The notes under the pieces: generated by a model
Database searches by the model: none
The model's input: only the letters and a program-made list of their open reading frames with translations
Told to the model about the DNA's origin: nothing
Origin: Bacteroidota bacterium
Lineage (GTDB): Bacteria > Bacteroidota > Bacteroidia > Bacteroidales > VadinHA17
Assembly: GCA_016718875.1 (NCBI GenBank)
Contig: JADKBL010000001.1
Location: forward strand, 1 to 64,000
Direction: 5' to 3'
Length of the DNA: 64,000 nucleotides
In this document: positions 1 through 9,925 of the stretch, piece after piece
How positions within the stretch are numbered: position 1 is the first letter of the stretch
How the letters are laid out: each line of letters begins with the position of its first letter
Translations under genes and position numbers: made by a program

Positions 1-3000
1 TCTGTAAGGGTTCCTCCTGTGACTGCTCCTGTTGCTGTCAGGGTTCCTGTTCCAATGGAGGAGCGCCTGTTATTGCGCCCGGTATTGATAGATAAGGTCC
101 CATCGGTAAGAGTTGTTCCTGTTATTGTTGTACCTGTGATTGTACCTCCGTTGGTGATATCATTCGTTCCCATATTGATATCCCCTGTCATTGTGCCTCC
201 TGCCAATGCCAGTTTATCTGCATCAAGCTCTAGTAATGCTGCCTGTACATCTGTAGATATCAGATTGCCACCAGGGGCAAACGATACCTCGGCTGCTGTC
301 TGATCATCGGTCTGGGCTCCTAGATCTGTCTCAAGATCCTGTAGTGCTTCCTTGACTGTCCTGCTGTCTGGATGATGCTTCCTGTAAAGGTCCCCAGATT
401 GGTACTCCCTGCTGCTACTCCTGTCAACGTCTGTAAATTATCCTGATTGCCGCCATCTACACTTACATCACGACCATCTACTGTGCCTGCGGTTACAACA
501 CTGCCTACTGTTGCTGCCCTGATGCACTCAGTGTAGTTACTCCTGTTACTGCGCCTGAACTGATGGAAGCTGTCCCGTCTGTAAGGGTTCCTCCTGTGAC
601 TGCTCCTGTTGCTGTCAGGGTTCCTGTTCCAATGGAGAGAGCGCCTGTTATTGCTCCCGGTATTGATAGATAAGGTCCCATCGGTAAGAGTTGTTCCTGT
701 TATTGTTGTACCTGTGATTGTACCTCCGTTGGTGATATCATTCGTTCCCATATTGATATCCTGTCATTGTGCCTCCTGCCAATGCCAGTTTATCTGCATC
801 AAGCTCTAGTAATGCTGACTGTACATCTGTAGATATCAGATTGCCACCAGGGGTAAAAGATACCTCGGCTGCTGTCTGATCATCGGTCTGGGCTCCTAGA
901 TCTGTCCCAAGATCCGTAGTGCTTCCTTGACTGTCCTGCTGTCTGATATTATGCGCCTGCAAAGGTCCCCAGATTGGTACTGCCTGCGCCTACTCCTGTC
1001 AACGTCTGTAAATTATCCTGATTGCCTCCATCTACACTTACATCACGACCATCTACTGTGCCTGCGGTTACAACACTGCCTACTGTTGCTGCCCTGATGC
1101 ACTCAGTGTAGTTACTCCTGTGACTGCGCCTGAAGTGATGGAAGCTGTCCCGTCTGTAAGGGTTCCTCCTTGACTGCTCCTGTTGCTGTCAGGGTTCCTG
1201 TTCCAATGGAGAGAGCGCCTGTTATTGCTCCGGTATTGATAGATAAGGTCCCATCGGTAAGAGTTGTTCCTGTTATTGTTGTACCTGTGATTGTACCTCC
1301 GTTGGTGATATCATTCGTTCCCATATTGATATCCCCTGTCATTGTGCCTCCTGCCAATGCCAGTTTATCTGCATCAAGCTCTAGTAATGCTGCCTGTACA
1401 TCTGTAGATATCAGATTGCCACCAGGGGTAAACGATACCTCGGCTGCTGTCTGATCATCGGTCTGGGCTCCTAGATCTGTCTCAAGATCCTGTAGTGCTT
1501 CCTTGACTGTCCTGCTGTCTGATATTATGCTTCCTGTAAGGTCCCCAGATTGGTACTGCCTGCGCCTACTCCTGGCAACGTCTGTAAATTATCCTGATTG
1601 CCTCCATCTACACTTACATCACGACCATCTACTGTGCCTGCGGTTACAACACTGCCTACTGTTGCTGCCCCTGATGCACTCAGTGTAGTTACTCCTGTGA
1701 CTGCGCCTGAAGTGATGGAAGCTGTCCCGTCTGTAAGGGTTCCTCCTGTGACTGCTCCTGTTGCTGTCAGGGTTCCTGTTCCAATGGAGAGAGCGCCTGT
1801 TATTGCTCCGGTATTGATAGATAAAGGTCCCATCGGTAAGAGTTGTTCCTGTTATTGTTACCTGTGATTGTACCTCCGTTGGTGATATCATTCGTTCCCA
1901 TATTGATATCCCTGTCATTGTGCCTCCTGCCAATGCCAGTTTATCTGCATCAAGCTCTAGTAATGCTGCCTGTACATCTGTAGATATCAGATTGCCACCA
2001 GGGGTAAACGATACCTCGGCTGCTGTCTGATCATCGGTCTGGGCTCCTAGATCTGTCTCAAGATCCTGTAAGTGCTTCCTTGACTGTCCTGCTGTCTGAT
2101 ATTATGCTTCCTGTAAAGGTCCCCAGATTGGTACTGCCTGCGCCTACTCCTGTCAACGTCTGTAAATTATCCTGATTGCCTCCATCTACACTTACATCAC
2201 GACCATCTACTGTGCCTGCGGTTACAACACTGCCCACTGTTGCTGCCCCTGATGCACTCAGTGTAGTTACTCCTGTGACTGCGCCTGAAGTGATGGAAGC
2301 TGTCCCGTCTGTAAGGGTTCCTCCTGTGACTGCTCCTGTTGCTGTCAGGTTCCTGTTCCAATGGAGAGAGCGCCTGTTATTGCTCCGGTATTGATAGATA
2401 AGGTCCCATCGGTAAGAGTTGTTCCTGTTATTGTTGTACCTGTGATTGTACCTCCGTTGGTGATATCATTCGTTCCCATATTGATATCCCCTGTCATTGT
2501 GCCTCCTGCCAATGCCAGTTTATCTGCATCAAGCTCTCTAGTAATGCTGCCTGTACATCTGTAGATATCAGATTGCCACCAGGGGTAAACGATACCTCGG
2601 CTGCTGTCTGATCATCGGTCTGGGCTCCTAGATCTGTCTCAAGATCCTGTAGTGCTTCCTTGACTGTCCTGCTGTCTGATATTATGCTTCCTGTAAAGGT
2701 CCCCAGATTGGTACTGCCTGCGCCTACTCCTGTCAACGTCTGTAAATTATCCTGATTGCCTCCATCTACACTTACATCACGACCATCTACTGTGCCTGCG
2801 GTTACAACACTGCCTACTGTTGCTGCCCCTGATGCACTCAGTGTAGTTACTCCTGTGACTGCGCCTGAAGTGATGGAAGCTGTCCCGTCTGTAAGGGTTC
2901 CTCCTGTGACTGCTCCTGTTGCTGTCAGGGTTCCTGTTCCAATGGAGAGAGCGCCTGTTATTGCTCCGGTATTGATAGATAAGGTCCCATCGGTAGGAGT

Positions 3001-4884
3001 TGTTCCTGTTATTGTTGTACCTGTGATTGTACCTCCGTTGGTGATATCATTCGTTCCCATATTGATATCCCCTGTCATTGTGCCTCCTGCCAATGCCAGT
3101 TTATCTGCATCAAGCTCTAGTAATGCTGCCTGTACATCTGTAGATATCAGATTGCCACCAGGGTAAACGATACCTCGGCTGCTGTCTGATCATCGGTCTG
3201 GGCTCCTAGATCTGTCTCAAGATCCTGTAGTGCTTCCTTGACTGTCCTGCTGTCTGATATTATGCTTCCTGTAAAGGTCCCCAGATTGGTACTGCCTGCG
3301 CCTACTCCTGTCAACGTCTGTAAATTATCCTGATTGCCGCCATCTACACTTACATCACGACCATCTACTGTGCCTGCGGTTACAACACTGCCTACTGTTG
3401 CTGCCCTGATGCACTCAGTGTAGTTACTCCTGTGACTGCGCCTGAAGTGATGGAAGCTGTCCCGTCTGTAAGGGTTCCTCCTGTGACTGCTCCTGTTGCT
3501 GTCAGGGTTCCTGTTCCAATGGAGAGAGCGCCTGTTATTGCTCCGGTATTGATAGATAAGGTCCCATCGGTAAGAGTTGTTCCTGTTGTTTGTTGTACCT
3601 GTGATTGTACCTCCGTTGGTGATATCATTCGTTCCCGCATTGATATCCCCTGTCATTGTGCCTCCTGCCAATGCCAGTTTATCTGCATCAAGCTCTAGTA
3701 ATGCTGCCTGTACATCTGTAGATATCAGATTGCCACCAGGGGTAAACGATACCTCGGCTGCTGTCTGATCATCGGTCTGGGCTCCTAGATCTGTCTCAAG
3801 ATCCTGTAGTGCTTCCTTGACTGTCCTGCTGTCTGATATTATGCTTCCAGTAAAGGTCCCCGGATTGGTACTGCCTGCGCCTACTCCTGTCAACGTCTGT
3901 AAATTATCCTGATTGCCTCCATCTACACTTACATCACGACCATCTACTGTGCCTGCGGTTACAACACTGCCTACTGTTGCTGCCCCTGATGCACTCAGTG
4001 TAGTTACTCCTGTGACTGCGCCTGAAGTGATGGAAGCTGTCCCGTCTGTAAGGGTTCCTCCTGTGACTGCTCCTGTTGCTGTCAGGGTTCCTGTTCCAAT
4101 GGAGAGAGCGCCTGTTATTGCTCCGGTATTGATAGATAAGGTCCCATCGGTAAGAGTTGTTCCTGTTATTGTTGTACCTGTGATTGTACCTCCGTTGGTG
4201 ATATCATTCGTTCCCATATTGATATCCCCTGTCATTGTGCCTCCTGCCAATGCCAGTTTATCTGCATCAAGCTCTAGTAATGCTGCCTGTACATCTGCAG
4301 ATATCAGATTGCCACCAGGGGGTAAACGATACATCAGCTGCTGTCTGATCATCGGTCTGGGCTCCTAGATCTGTCTCAAGATCCTGTAGTGCTTCCTTGA
4401 CTGTCCTGCTGTCTGATATTATGCTTCCTGTAAAGGTCCCCAGATTGGTACTGCCTGCGCCTACTCCTGTCAACGTCTGTAAATTATCCTGATTGCCTCC
4501 ATCTACACTTACATCACGACCATCTACTGTGCCTGCGGTTACAACACTGCCTACTGTTGCTGCCCCTGATGCACTCAGTGTAGTTACTCCTGTGACTGCG
4601 CCTGAAGTGATGGAAGCTGTCCCGTCTGTAAGGGTTCCTCCTGTGACTGCTCCTGTTGCTGTCCAGGGTTCCTGTTCCAATGGAGAGAGCGCCTGTTATT
4701 GCTCCGGTATTGATAGATAAGGTCCCATCGGTAAGAGTTGTTCCTGTTATTGTTGTACCTTGTGATTGTACCTCCGTTGGTGATATCATTCGTTCCCATA
4801 TTGATATCCCTGTCATTGTGCCTCCTGCCAATGCCAGTTTATCTGCATCAAGCTCTAGTAATGCTGCCTGTACATCTGTAGATA
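1..4884 (-). pseudogene. Frameshifted repeat region of giant secreted beta-strand-repeat protein (continuation of the gene starting at 7758)
   Basis: This stretch continues the reading frame of the N-terminal part at 4885-7758. It encodes copies of a unit of about 193 residues rich in Gly, Thr, Asn and Asp. Recognisable pieces are AGGTMTGDINMGTNDITNG, DLGAQTDDQTAAEVSFTPGG and DVQAALLELDADKLAL, the style seen in phage-tail-fibre-like and adhesin-like giant proteins. The frame is lost and regained repeatedly. The clearest in-frame pieces lie at 2494-3093, 3147-4352 and 4267-4680. Examples of indels relative to other copies are gctgccctg for gctgcccctg near 3404, ccaggg for ccagggg near 3161, ccaggggg near 4317, and two extra bases (ctctct) near 2537. 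Each copy breaks at different places, which suits consensus error better than shared decay. The gene continues beyond base 1, so neither its C-terminus nor any sorting domain can be seen. Confidence 0.75.
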
Positions 4885-5110
4885 TCAGATTGCCACCAGG
4901 GGGAAACGATACCTCGGCTGCTGTCTGATCATCGGTCTGTGCATCCTAGATCTGTCTCCAAGATCCTGTAAAGCTGACTTGACAGTACTGCTGTCTGATA
5001 TTATGCTTCCTGTAAAGGTCCCCAGATTGGTACTGCCTGCGCCTACTCCTGTCAACGTCTGTAAATTATCCTGATTGCCTCCATCTACACTTACATCACG
5101 ACCATCTACT
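1..5110 (-). repeat. Tandem array, about 579-bp unit (193 codons), nearly identical copies
   Basis: The anchor ccccagattggtactgcct (ccccggattgg in one copy) begins at 392, 967, 1543, 2121, 2701, 3279, 3858, 4438 and 5020. The spacings are 575, 576, 578, 580, 578, 579, 580 and 582. The common period is therefore 579 bp, which is 193 codons, and the departures are small indels. Copies differ by few substitutions, for example gccgccatc versus gcctccatc, so the array is recent or kept uniform by recombination. It is cut by the left edge of the window, so the true copy number is unknown. Confidence 0.95.
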
Positions 5111-7758
5111 GTGCCTGTGGCTGTTATATTACCCGTTACATCTACTCCCGAGTTTGCATCTACATTACCCGTAAGAGTAGCCTGCTGGGATACATTCAAT
5201 GTACCGCGTACATTTGTAGCAACAGCAGGAGCTGCCAGATCGGTCTGACCGGCTACATCCAGTGTGCTGTTCAGATCTGCTGCAGTGGCTACTGTAAGTG
5301 GAGCGCCTGTGATATCAACTCCATTTATTGCATCAACATTTCCTCCCAATGTCACCTGGCCTGTACCTGTAGTAACAGTTCCATTACCTATTGTTATCGC
5401 ACCTGCATCATTTACCTGGAATGCTGCAACCTCAGCAGCATCACTTATTGTTAAAGCTGTCCCGGCCTCTACTCCTATATCAGTCGGAATAGTTAAATCG
5501 CCGCCTAACTGTATGTTACCATCAGGATTCTCCCTTACACCATTGTTTGCGGTTACGCTGGAGTTGATGGCTGTTCTTATTCCTGTCTCTGTTACTAAGG
5601 AAACATTATCTGTCAGTCCTGTTGCACGTACATCTGTGCGGATATTATTGACCGGCTGTCCGGCTGCATCCAGACGGAAGTTACCATCTACCAGAGCATC
5701 GCCGGTGATTGTTGCATTGGTTGTTACATTAAGATTATCCGTTACATTCAGATCGCCGTTAAGAACATCAATACCGTTGTTCGCATCCACATTGCCCGTG
5801 AATGTTGCCTGTTCCGCTACATTCAATGTGCCCCGTACATTCGTTGCTACTGTCGTTGCTGCAAGATCGGTCTGACCATCTGCATTAAGTGTACCGCTGA
5901 CATCTGTATTTCCTGTAACATTTAAGTTATCCGCGATATTCACATCGCCATTGGTAACATCAATGCCATCTGCTGCATCAACATTCCCTCCCAATGTCAC
6001 CTGTCCTGTGCCTGTAGTCAATGTTGCTGTTCCCGTTACTGATGTGTTGCCTGTAGGTGCTACTGCTAAATCTCCGTTTGAACCATCAATCATCAGGTTG
6101 AAACCATTGCTCGTAATTGTAGTATTCTCTAACAGATCACCACCTAACTGTATATTGCCATCAGGATCTTCATTCAGACCATTGTCTGCTGTTACACTCG
6201 AATTGATTGCTGTTCTTATTCCTGTTTCTGTTACCAAGGAAACATTATCTGTCAGTCCTGTTGCACGTACATCTGTGCGGATATTATTGACCGGCTGTCC
6301 CGCTGCATCCAGACGGAAGTTACCGTCTACAAGTGCATCGCCTGTGATAGTTGCATTGGTTGTTACATTAAGATTATCCGTTACATTCAGATCCCCGTTA
6401 AGAACATCAATACCGTTGTTCGCATCCACATTGCCCGTGAATGTTGCCTGTTCGGCTACATTCAGAGTGCCTCGTACATTAGTTGCTACAGTCGGTGCTG
6501 CAAGATCGGTCTGACCAGATACATCAAGTGTGCTGTTAAGATCTGCTGCTGTAGATACTGTCAATGGTGCACCTGTGATATCAACTCCATTGGTCGCATC
6601 AAGATTTCCTCCTAATGTCACCTGACCAGTCCCTGTGGTTAATGTGGCAGTTCCTGAAACCGATGTATTGCCTGTAGGTGCTACTGCAAAATCACCGTTT
6701 GACCCGTCTATCACCAAGTAGAACCCATTATTCGTAATAGTGGTATTCTCCAAAAGGTTACCTCCTAATTGTATATTACCATCAGGATCTTCATTCAAAC
6801 CATTGTTCGCTGTTACACTCGAGTTGATGGCTGTTCTTATACCTGTCTCTGTTACCAGTGAAACATTATCTGTTGATCCTGTTGCCCGTACATCTGTACG
6901 GATATTATTAACAGTTGCTCCTGTTGCCAGAGTAAGATTGCTGGCTATGGTTACAGCTCCGCCATTCAGGTTTGTAATACCTGTTATATCAACAACATCT
7001 GTATTATTATTGCCAATATTGAGTGTGTTACTGTTTATGTTTGTTGTTGTGCCATCCGAAACATTTAAAGTGGCCCCGGTAATTTCTGTCAGAGGTGAGG
7101 CAAGTGTCAGATTACCGCCATTTATATTTGTTACCCCCGTAATATCAATTACATCTGTTGAAGCATTTCCAAGATTGATTGTATTGTTCAGGATATTTGT
7201 CTGGGTGGCTGCATCATTAATTGACAGACCATTGAATGTTGGTGAAGAGATGGTCTGAATGTCCTGAATAGTATTTAGTCCAATATTGCCTGCAGTATGA
7301 GTTACTGTAATATTTGAGGACCCATTAAGATTCTTGTATTCATTTGCCAGAGATGGAATACCTGAATTCATTCCAAGCAACTGGTTTGCACTGCCTATGG
7401 AGGTGGAGGCAATAGCTTTCCAGCCGCTGTTGTAATACCAGAATGATTGTGTTGTGGTGTCAAACACAAGAAGGCCCTGAGCCGGGGAGACAATAGCTGT
7501 CCTTTCAACAGTTGTCATCCTTGGTGCAAGAAATCCCCTCAGCGTCGACTGCAATTCAAGAATCGACGAAGAATTAGGGACAATGGGGTTCTCGCTGATC
7601 CCCACTCCCTGCTGTCCATACGTCTTGCCGACATCTATGACCGACAAGAGCAACATTAATAACAATACGATTCCGGAAGGAGCATACCATGCCCGCTTTC
7701 CCCGCTGCCATCCACCTGCACCACCATTGCCGGAAGATGTATTTCGTGTTGTTTTCAT
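4885..7758 (-). CDS. Giant secreted beta-strand-repeat protein, N-terminal part (adhesin/tail-fibre-like)
   Basis: Secreted, probably cell-surface or matrix protein of unknown partner. The start at 7758 is chosen because AGGAGG (complement of 7765-7770) sits six bases upstream; an in-frame ATG at 7812 lacks such a site. After a basic, Gly-rich N-terminus comes a hydrophobic stretch, about residues 29-41 (GIVLLLMLLLSVI), ending near TYGQQG, which fits a signal sequence. Next is a short conserved-looking segment (ILELQSTLRGFLAPRMTTV ... GLLVFDTTTQSFWYYN) typical of large Bacteroidota surface proteins. The rest is beta-strand repeats of DITG, NLNVT and GNVDA type. About three longer, diverged repeats contain NNIRTDVRATG. 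The frame is lost near 4945, where the tandem array begins (LGDRSRMHRP in place of DLGAQTDDQ). Export by the type IX system is plausible because porZ is present, but the C-terminus is outside the window. Confidence 0.8.
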   Translation of the reverse strand: MKTTRNTSSGNGGAGGWQRGKRAWYAPSGIVLLLMLLLSVIDVGKTYGQQGVGISENPIVPNSSSILELQSTLRGFLAPRMTTVERTAIVSPAQGLLVFDTTTQSFWYYNSGWKAIASTSIGSANQLLGMNSGIPSLANEYKNLNGSSNITVTHTAGNIGLNTIQDIQTISSPTFNGLSINDAATQTNILNNTINLGNASTDVIDITGVTNINGGNLTLASPLTEITGATLNVSDGTTTNINSNTLNIGNNNTDVVDITGITNLNGGAVTIASNLTLATGATVNNIRTDVRATGSTDNVSLVTETGIRTAINSSVTANNGLNEDPDGNIQLGGNLLENTTITNNGFYLVIDGSNGDFAVAPTGNTSVSGTATLTTGTGQVTLGGNLDATNGVDITGAPLTVSTAADLNSTLDVSGQTDLAAPTVATNVRGTLNVAEQATFTGNVDANNGIDVLNGDLNVTDNLNVTTNATITGDALVDGNFRLDAAGQPVNNIRTDVRATGLTDNVSLVTETGIRTAINSSVTADNGLNEDPDGNIQLGGDLLENTTITSNGFNLMIDGSNGDLAVAPTGNTSVTGTATLTTGTGQVTLGGNVDAADGIDVTNGDVNIADNLNVTGNTDVSGTLNADGQTDLAATTVATNVRGTLNVAEQATFTGNVDANNGIDVLNGDLNVTDNLNVTTNATITGDALVDGNFRLDAAGQPVNNIRTDVRATGLTDNVSLVTETGIRTAINSSVTANNGVRENPDGNIQLGGDLTIPTDIGVEAGTALTISDAAEVAAFQVNDAGAITIGNGTVTTGTGQVTLGGNVDAINGVDITGAPLTVATAADLNSTLDVAGQTDLAAPAVATNVRGTLNVSQQATLTGNVDANSGVDVTGNITATGTVDGRDVSVDGGNQDNLQTLTGVGAGSTNLGTFTGSIISDSSTVKSALQDLGDRSRMHRPMIRQQPRYRFPLVAI
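5500..6960 (-). repeat. Older, diverged long repeats inside the giant gene (period about 620-640 bp)
   Basis: The motif catctgtgcgg/catctgtacgg (encoding the IRTDVRATG segment) occurs at 5631, 6270 and 6891, so the spacings are 639 and 621 bp, both multiples of three. The copies share NNIRTDVRATG, SLVTETGIRTAINSSVT and NGLNEDPDGNIQLGG-type segments, with clear substitutions and length differences. Unlike the 579-bp array, this part stays in one open frame. It marks an earlier round of duplication in the same gene. Confidence 0.85.
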
Positions 7759-7764
7759 ACTATA

Positions 7765-7770
7765 CCTCCT
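7765..7770 (-). promoter_or_regulatory. Strong Shine-Dalgarno (AGGAGG) deciding the start at 7758
   Basis: On the minus strand the sequence reads AGGAGG, TATAGT, ATG. A full Shine-Dalgarno with a six-base spacer is uncommon in Bacteroidota, where many genes have only A-rich leaders. It is the reason for preferring the second in-frame ATG as the start of the giant protein. Confidence 0.75.
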
Positions 7771-7846
7771 TAATCCTATATTGTATGTATTTCCTAATAT
7801 GCTGTTTTTCATCTGTATACCTTACTAGATTCTTGCCTTTAATCAA

Positions 7847-7880
7847 CCCACCCCTGGCCCCTCCCGGGAGGGGAACTCAT
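7847..7880. repeat. Interspersed C/G-rich palindrome (partial copy)
   Basis: The stretch contains a perfect 16-bp palindrome, cccctcccgggagggg, at 7858-7873, flanked by cacccctgg and aactcat. It resembles the longer paired element at 19772-19870, which has the same ctcccgggag core. It lies between the giant gene and the S23 gene and encodes nothing visible. Confidence 0.7.
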
Positions 7881-8229
7881 TAAACCTACATTTATCCTGC
7901 TCCTTGTACCCTGTGTCATACTGCTTCAGTTATAACAAATAATTACCGTTCGACCTCTTCCTCTTTTTTTTTAAAAGATCGACCAGTTTTTATAATTTAT
8001 GCCCTGTCCGTTCATCAATCTAAAAACGGACAATAATCCAATCTCCTTCAAGACTGTAAATAATACACAACGGTTGCATTTTAGCAACTCTTAATTAAAC
8101 TTTTAAATATAGATAATATTTGAAAACCGAAAGAGTTTTTTTGACTAACGGATTCTATTCGGTGATAATCTACTCAATTCATGAAATTTTACATCTTTCT
8201 GAGTACAGTGATTCTGAATGACAATTTGT
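7881..8229. other. AT-rich intergenic region, no gene seen
   Basis: I see no plausible reading frame, tRNA or convincing promoter here. The stretch is AT-rich and separates the minus-strand giant gene from the plus-strand S23 gene, so it must hold at least the promoter of the giant gene. I could not pick out a clear TTG/TAnnTTTG pair with proper spacing. Confidence 0.5.
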
Positions 8230-8266
8230 CTTCTGGTCTCCTGGTCTTCTGGTCTTCTGGTCTTTT
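8230..8266 (+). repeat. Short tandem repeat (ttctggtc)n, left flank of S23 gene
   Basis: Four to five imperfect copies of cttctggtc lie end to end, about 85 bases before the S23 gene start. The reverse complement (gaccagaag type) occurs at 8727-8763, just after the gene, so the two arrays form an inverted pair around it. Confidence 0.85.
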
Positions 8267-8349
8267 AAATACTTAAATAGGATTCTTATTTCCGAGAGTT
8301 TTTATGATTAATATTTTTATAAATTTATCATAAACTAAATCGTGCTAAA

Positions 8350-8709
8350 ATGGGAACAGTAAAGAATTTTGAAGACCTTGAAATCTGGAAAATTTCAAGG
8401 GAACTTATTAATCTGATTTATTCGGATTTCAGGAAGTGCAAAGATTTTACATTCAAAGACCAGATTACCAGAGCCGGAATCTCATCCATGAATAATATTT
8501 CTGAAGGATTTTACCGCAACAGCGATGCAGAATTCAGACATTTCCTGAATATTTCCAAAGGATCTGCCGGAGAAATTAAGAGTATGTATTATATAGCTGA
8601 AGATCAAAAATATATACTCCCTGAGGCTGCAGATGACAGGCGTAAATTAGCACAACGACTTATCAATGCCAATGGAAGCCTGATGAAATACCTAAAATCC
8701 TCAATTTAG
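8350..8709 (+). CDS. Four-helix-bundle protein, S23/23S rRNA intervening-sequence family
   Basis: 119 residues. The sequence fits the S23 (IVS) four-helix-bundle family: an N-terminal FEDLEIWKISRELINLIY helix, then DQITRAGISSMNNISEGFYR, a stretch almost diagnostic for the family, and EFRHFLNISKGSAGEIKSMYY. These proteins were first seen encoded in intervening sequences of 23S rRNA genes and are related in fold to Avd of diversity-generating retroelements; the cellular role of the free-standing copies is unknown. There is no rRNA gene or reverse transcriptase in this window. The gene stands alone and is bracketed by inverted arrays of a short tandem repeat. The right array runs into the 3' end of queA, which suggests a cassette that inserted there. 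Family assignment is firm; function is not. Confidence 0.9.
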   Translation: MGTVKNFEDLEIWKISRELINLIYSDFRKCKDFTFKDQITRAGISSMNNISEGFYRNSDAEFRHFLNISKGSAGEIKSMYYIAEDQKYILPEAADDRRKLAQRLINANGSLMKYLKSSI

Positions 8710-8726
8710 ATGTCTCTGGGTCAATT

Positions 8727-8763
8727 GGACCAGAAGACCAGCAGACCAGAAGACCAGTAGACT
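8727..8763 (-). repeat. Short tandem repeat (gaccagaa)n, right flank of S23 gene
   Basis: The sequence ggaccagaagaccagcagac and its continuation to 8763 is the reverse complement of the type of array at 8230-8266. It begins 18 bases after the S23 stop codon. It ends on the terminal stop codon of queA (complement of 8762-8764), so it directly abuts that coding sequence. Confidence 0.85.
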
Positions 8764-9811
8764 AAATGACGAGCATCGCATCCCCGTAAGTACCGAACCT
8801 GTATTTTTCCTTAACAGCAACCTTATAGGCATCAAATAAAAGGTCATATCCCGCAAATGCAGCAACCATCATAAGCAGTGTTGAATATGGAAGATGGAAG
8901 TTGCTGATCATCATATCAGGTACTTTAAAATCATATGGCGGGAAAATGAATTTATTAGTCCAGCCGTCATAGGGCTTGAGCTAACCATCTGTTGAAACCG
9001 AACTTTCGAGAGTACGTACAACGGTGGTGCCGACGGCACATATCCTGAATTTATTATCTTTTGCCTTATTCACAATCTCTGTCGCCTCGTCGGTGATCCT
9101 GATCCTTTCCGAATCAACCTTATGCTTGGTCAGGTCTTCCACGTCAACGCTTCTGAAATTGCCAAGACCAACATGAAGTGTTATCTCTGCGAAATCAACA
9201 CCAATTATCTCGAGCTTCTTAAGTAATTCACGACTGAAATGCAATCCGGCAGTAGGGGCAGCAACAGCTCCCTCATGTTTGGCAAAAATGGTCTGATACC
9301 TCTCACTGTCTTCCGGTTCAACCTTACGGTTAATAAATTTAGGAAGCGGGGTTTCGCCTAAACCATACAATGTCTCTTTAAACTCCTCATATGTACCGTC
9401 GAAAAGAAACCTGAGCGTTCTTCCCCTTGATGTAGTATTATCAATTACTTCGGCAACAAGCAGATCGTCTTCTCCGAAATAGAGCTTATTCCCTATCCTG
9501 ATCTTCCTGGCCGGATCAACAAGCACATCCCATAATCTCTGTTCCCTGTTAAGCTCTCTGAGAAGAAATACCTCAATTTCAGCTCCTGTTTTCTCCTTGT
9601 TGCCATATAACCTTGCCGGAAAAACCTTGGTATTATTGAAAACCAGCACGTCGTGCTCGGTAAAATATGAAGTGATCTCTTTAAAAACTTTATGTTCAAT
9701 CTCCCTTGTCTTCCTGTTCACTACCAGTAATCTGGATTCATCCCTGTTTTCTGATGGATAAAGAGCTATCAACTCCTGTGGAAGATTGTACCTGAATTGC
9801 GATAATTTCAT
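8762..9811 (-). CDS. queA: S-adenosylmethionine:tRNA ribosyltransferase-isomerase, interrupted by an in-frame TAG
   Basis: QueA transfers and isomerises the ribosyl group of SAM onto preQ1-modified tRNA to give epoxyqueuosine. The N-terminus (MKLSQFRYNLPQELIALYP), VFNNTKVFPARLYG, GAVAAPTAGLHFS and CAVGTTVVRTLESSV are family hallmarks. Translation from 9811 stops at a TAG (complement of 8981-8983) after 276 residues. Reading on in the same frame gives LKPYDGWTNKFIFPPYDF, then NFHLPYSTLLMMVAAFAGYD and EKYRFGTYGDAMLVI, ending at a stop on 8762-8764. The full frame is 349 codons, the normal family length, so only one codon, probably a leucine, has changed. There is no indel. Causes could be a base-calling error, a real nonsense mutation or read-through. 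It is the last gene of the ftsX-DUF3098-uppP-truB-queA run. Confidence 0.93.
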
Positions 9812-9925
9812 AAATAGTATCTCGTTTAATTTTGAATTTCCTTTATACGTAAAAATTGCAGATTTGTTACAAAACTGATTTGAAAAATCTGCAAGTTACT
9901 GCCTGTCACCTGTATGCGTATCGTT

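Noticed and set aside
1..4928. Many plus-strand frames (for example 2756-3166 and 3913-4368) rich in Val, Pro and Ser
   Set aside because: They are antisense shadows of the repeat array, recur with its period, and lack starts, signals and known domains.
1..5110. CRISPR array or similar
   Set aside because: The unit is 579 bp, protein-coding and almost without spacers; no cas genes are seen.
8350..8709. Diversity-generating retroelement (Avd-like protein)
   Set aside because: No reverse transcriptase and no template/variable repeat pair near the gene; the sequence fits S23.
8981..8983. TAG in queA as pyrrolysine or a reassigned stop codon
   Set aside because: Other genes in the window, including truncated frames and the queA end itself, use TAG as a stop; no pyrrolysine gene is visible, and one substitution explains it.
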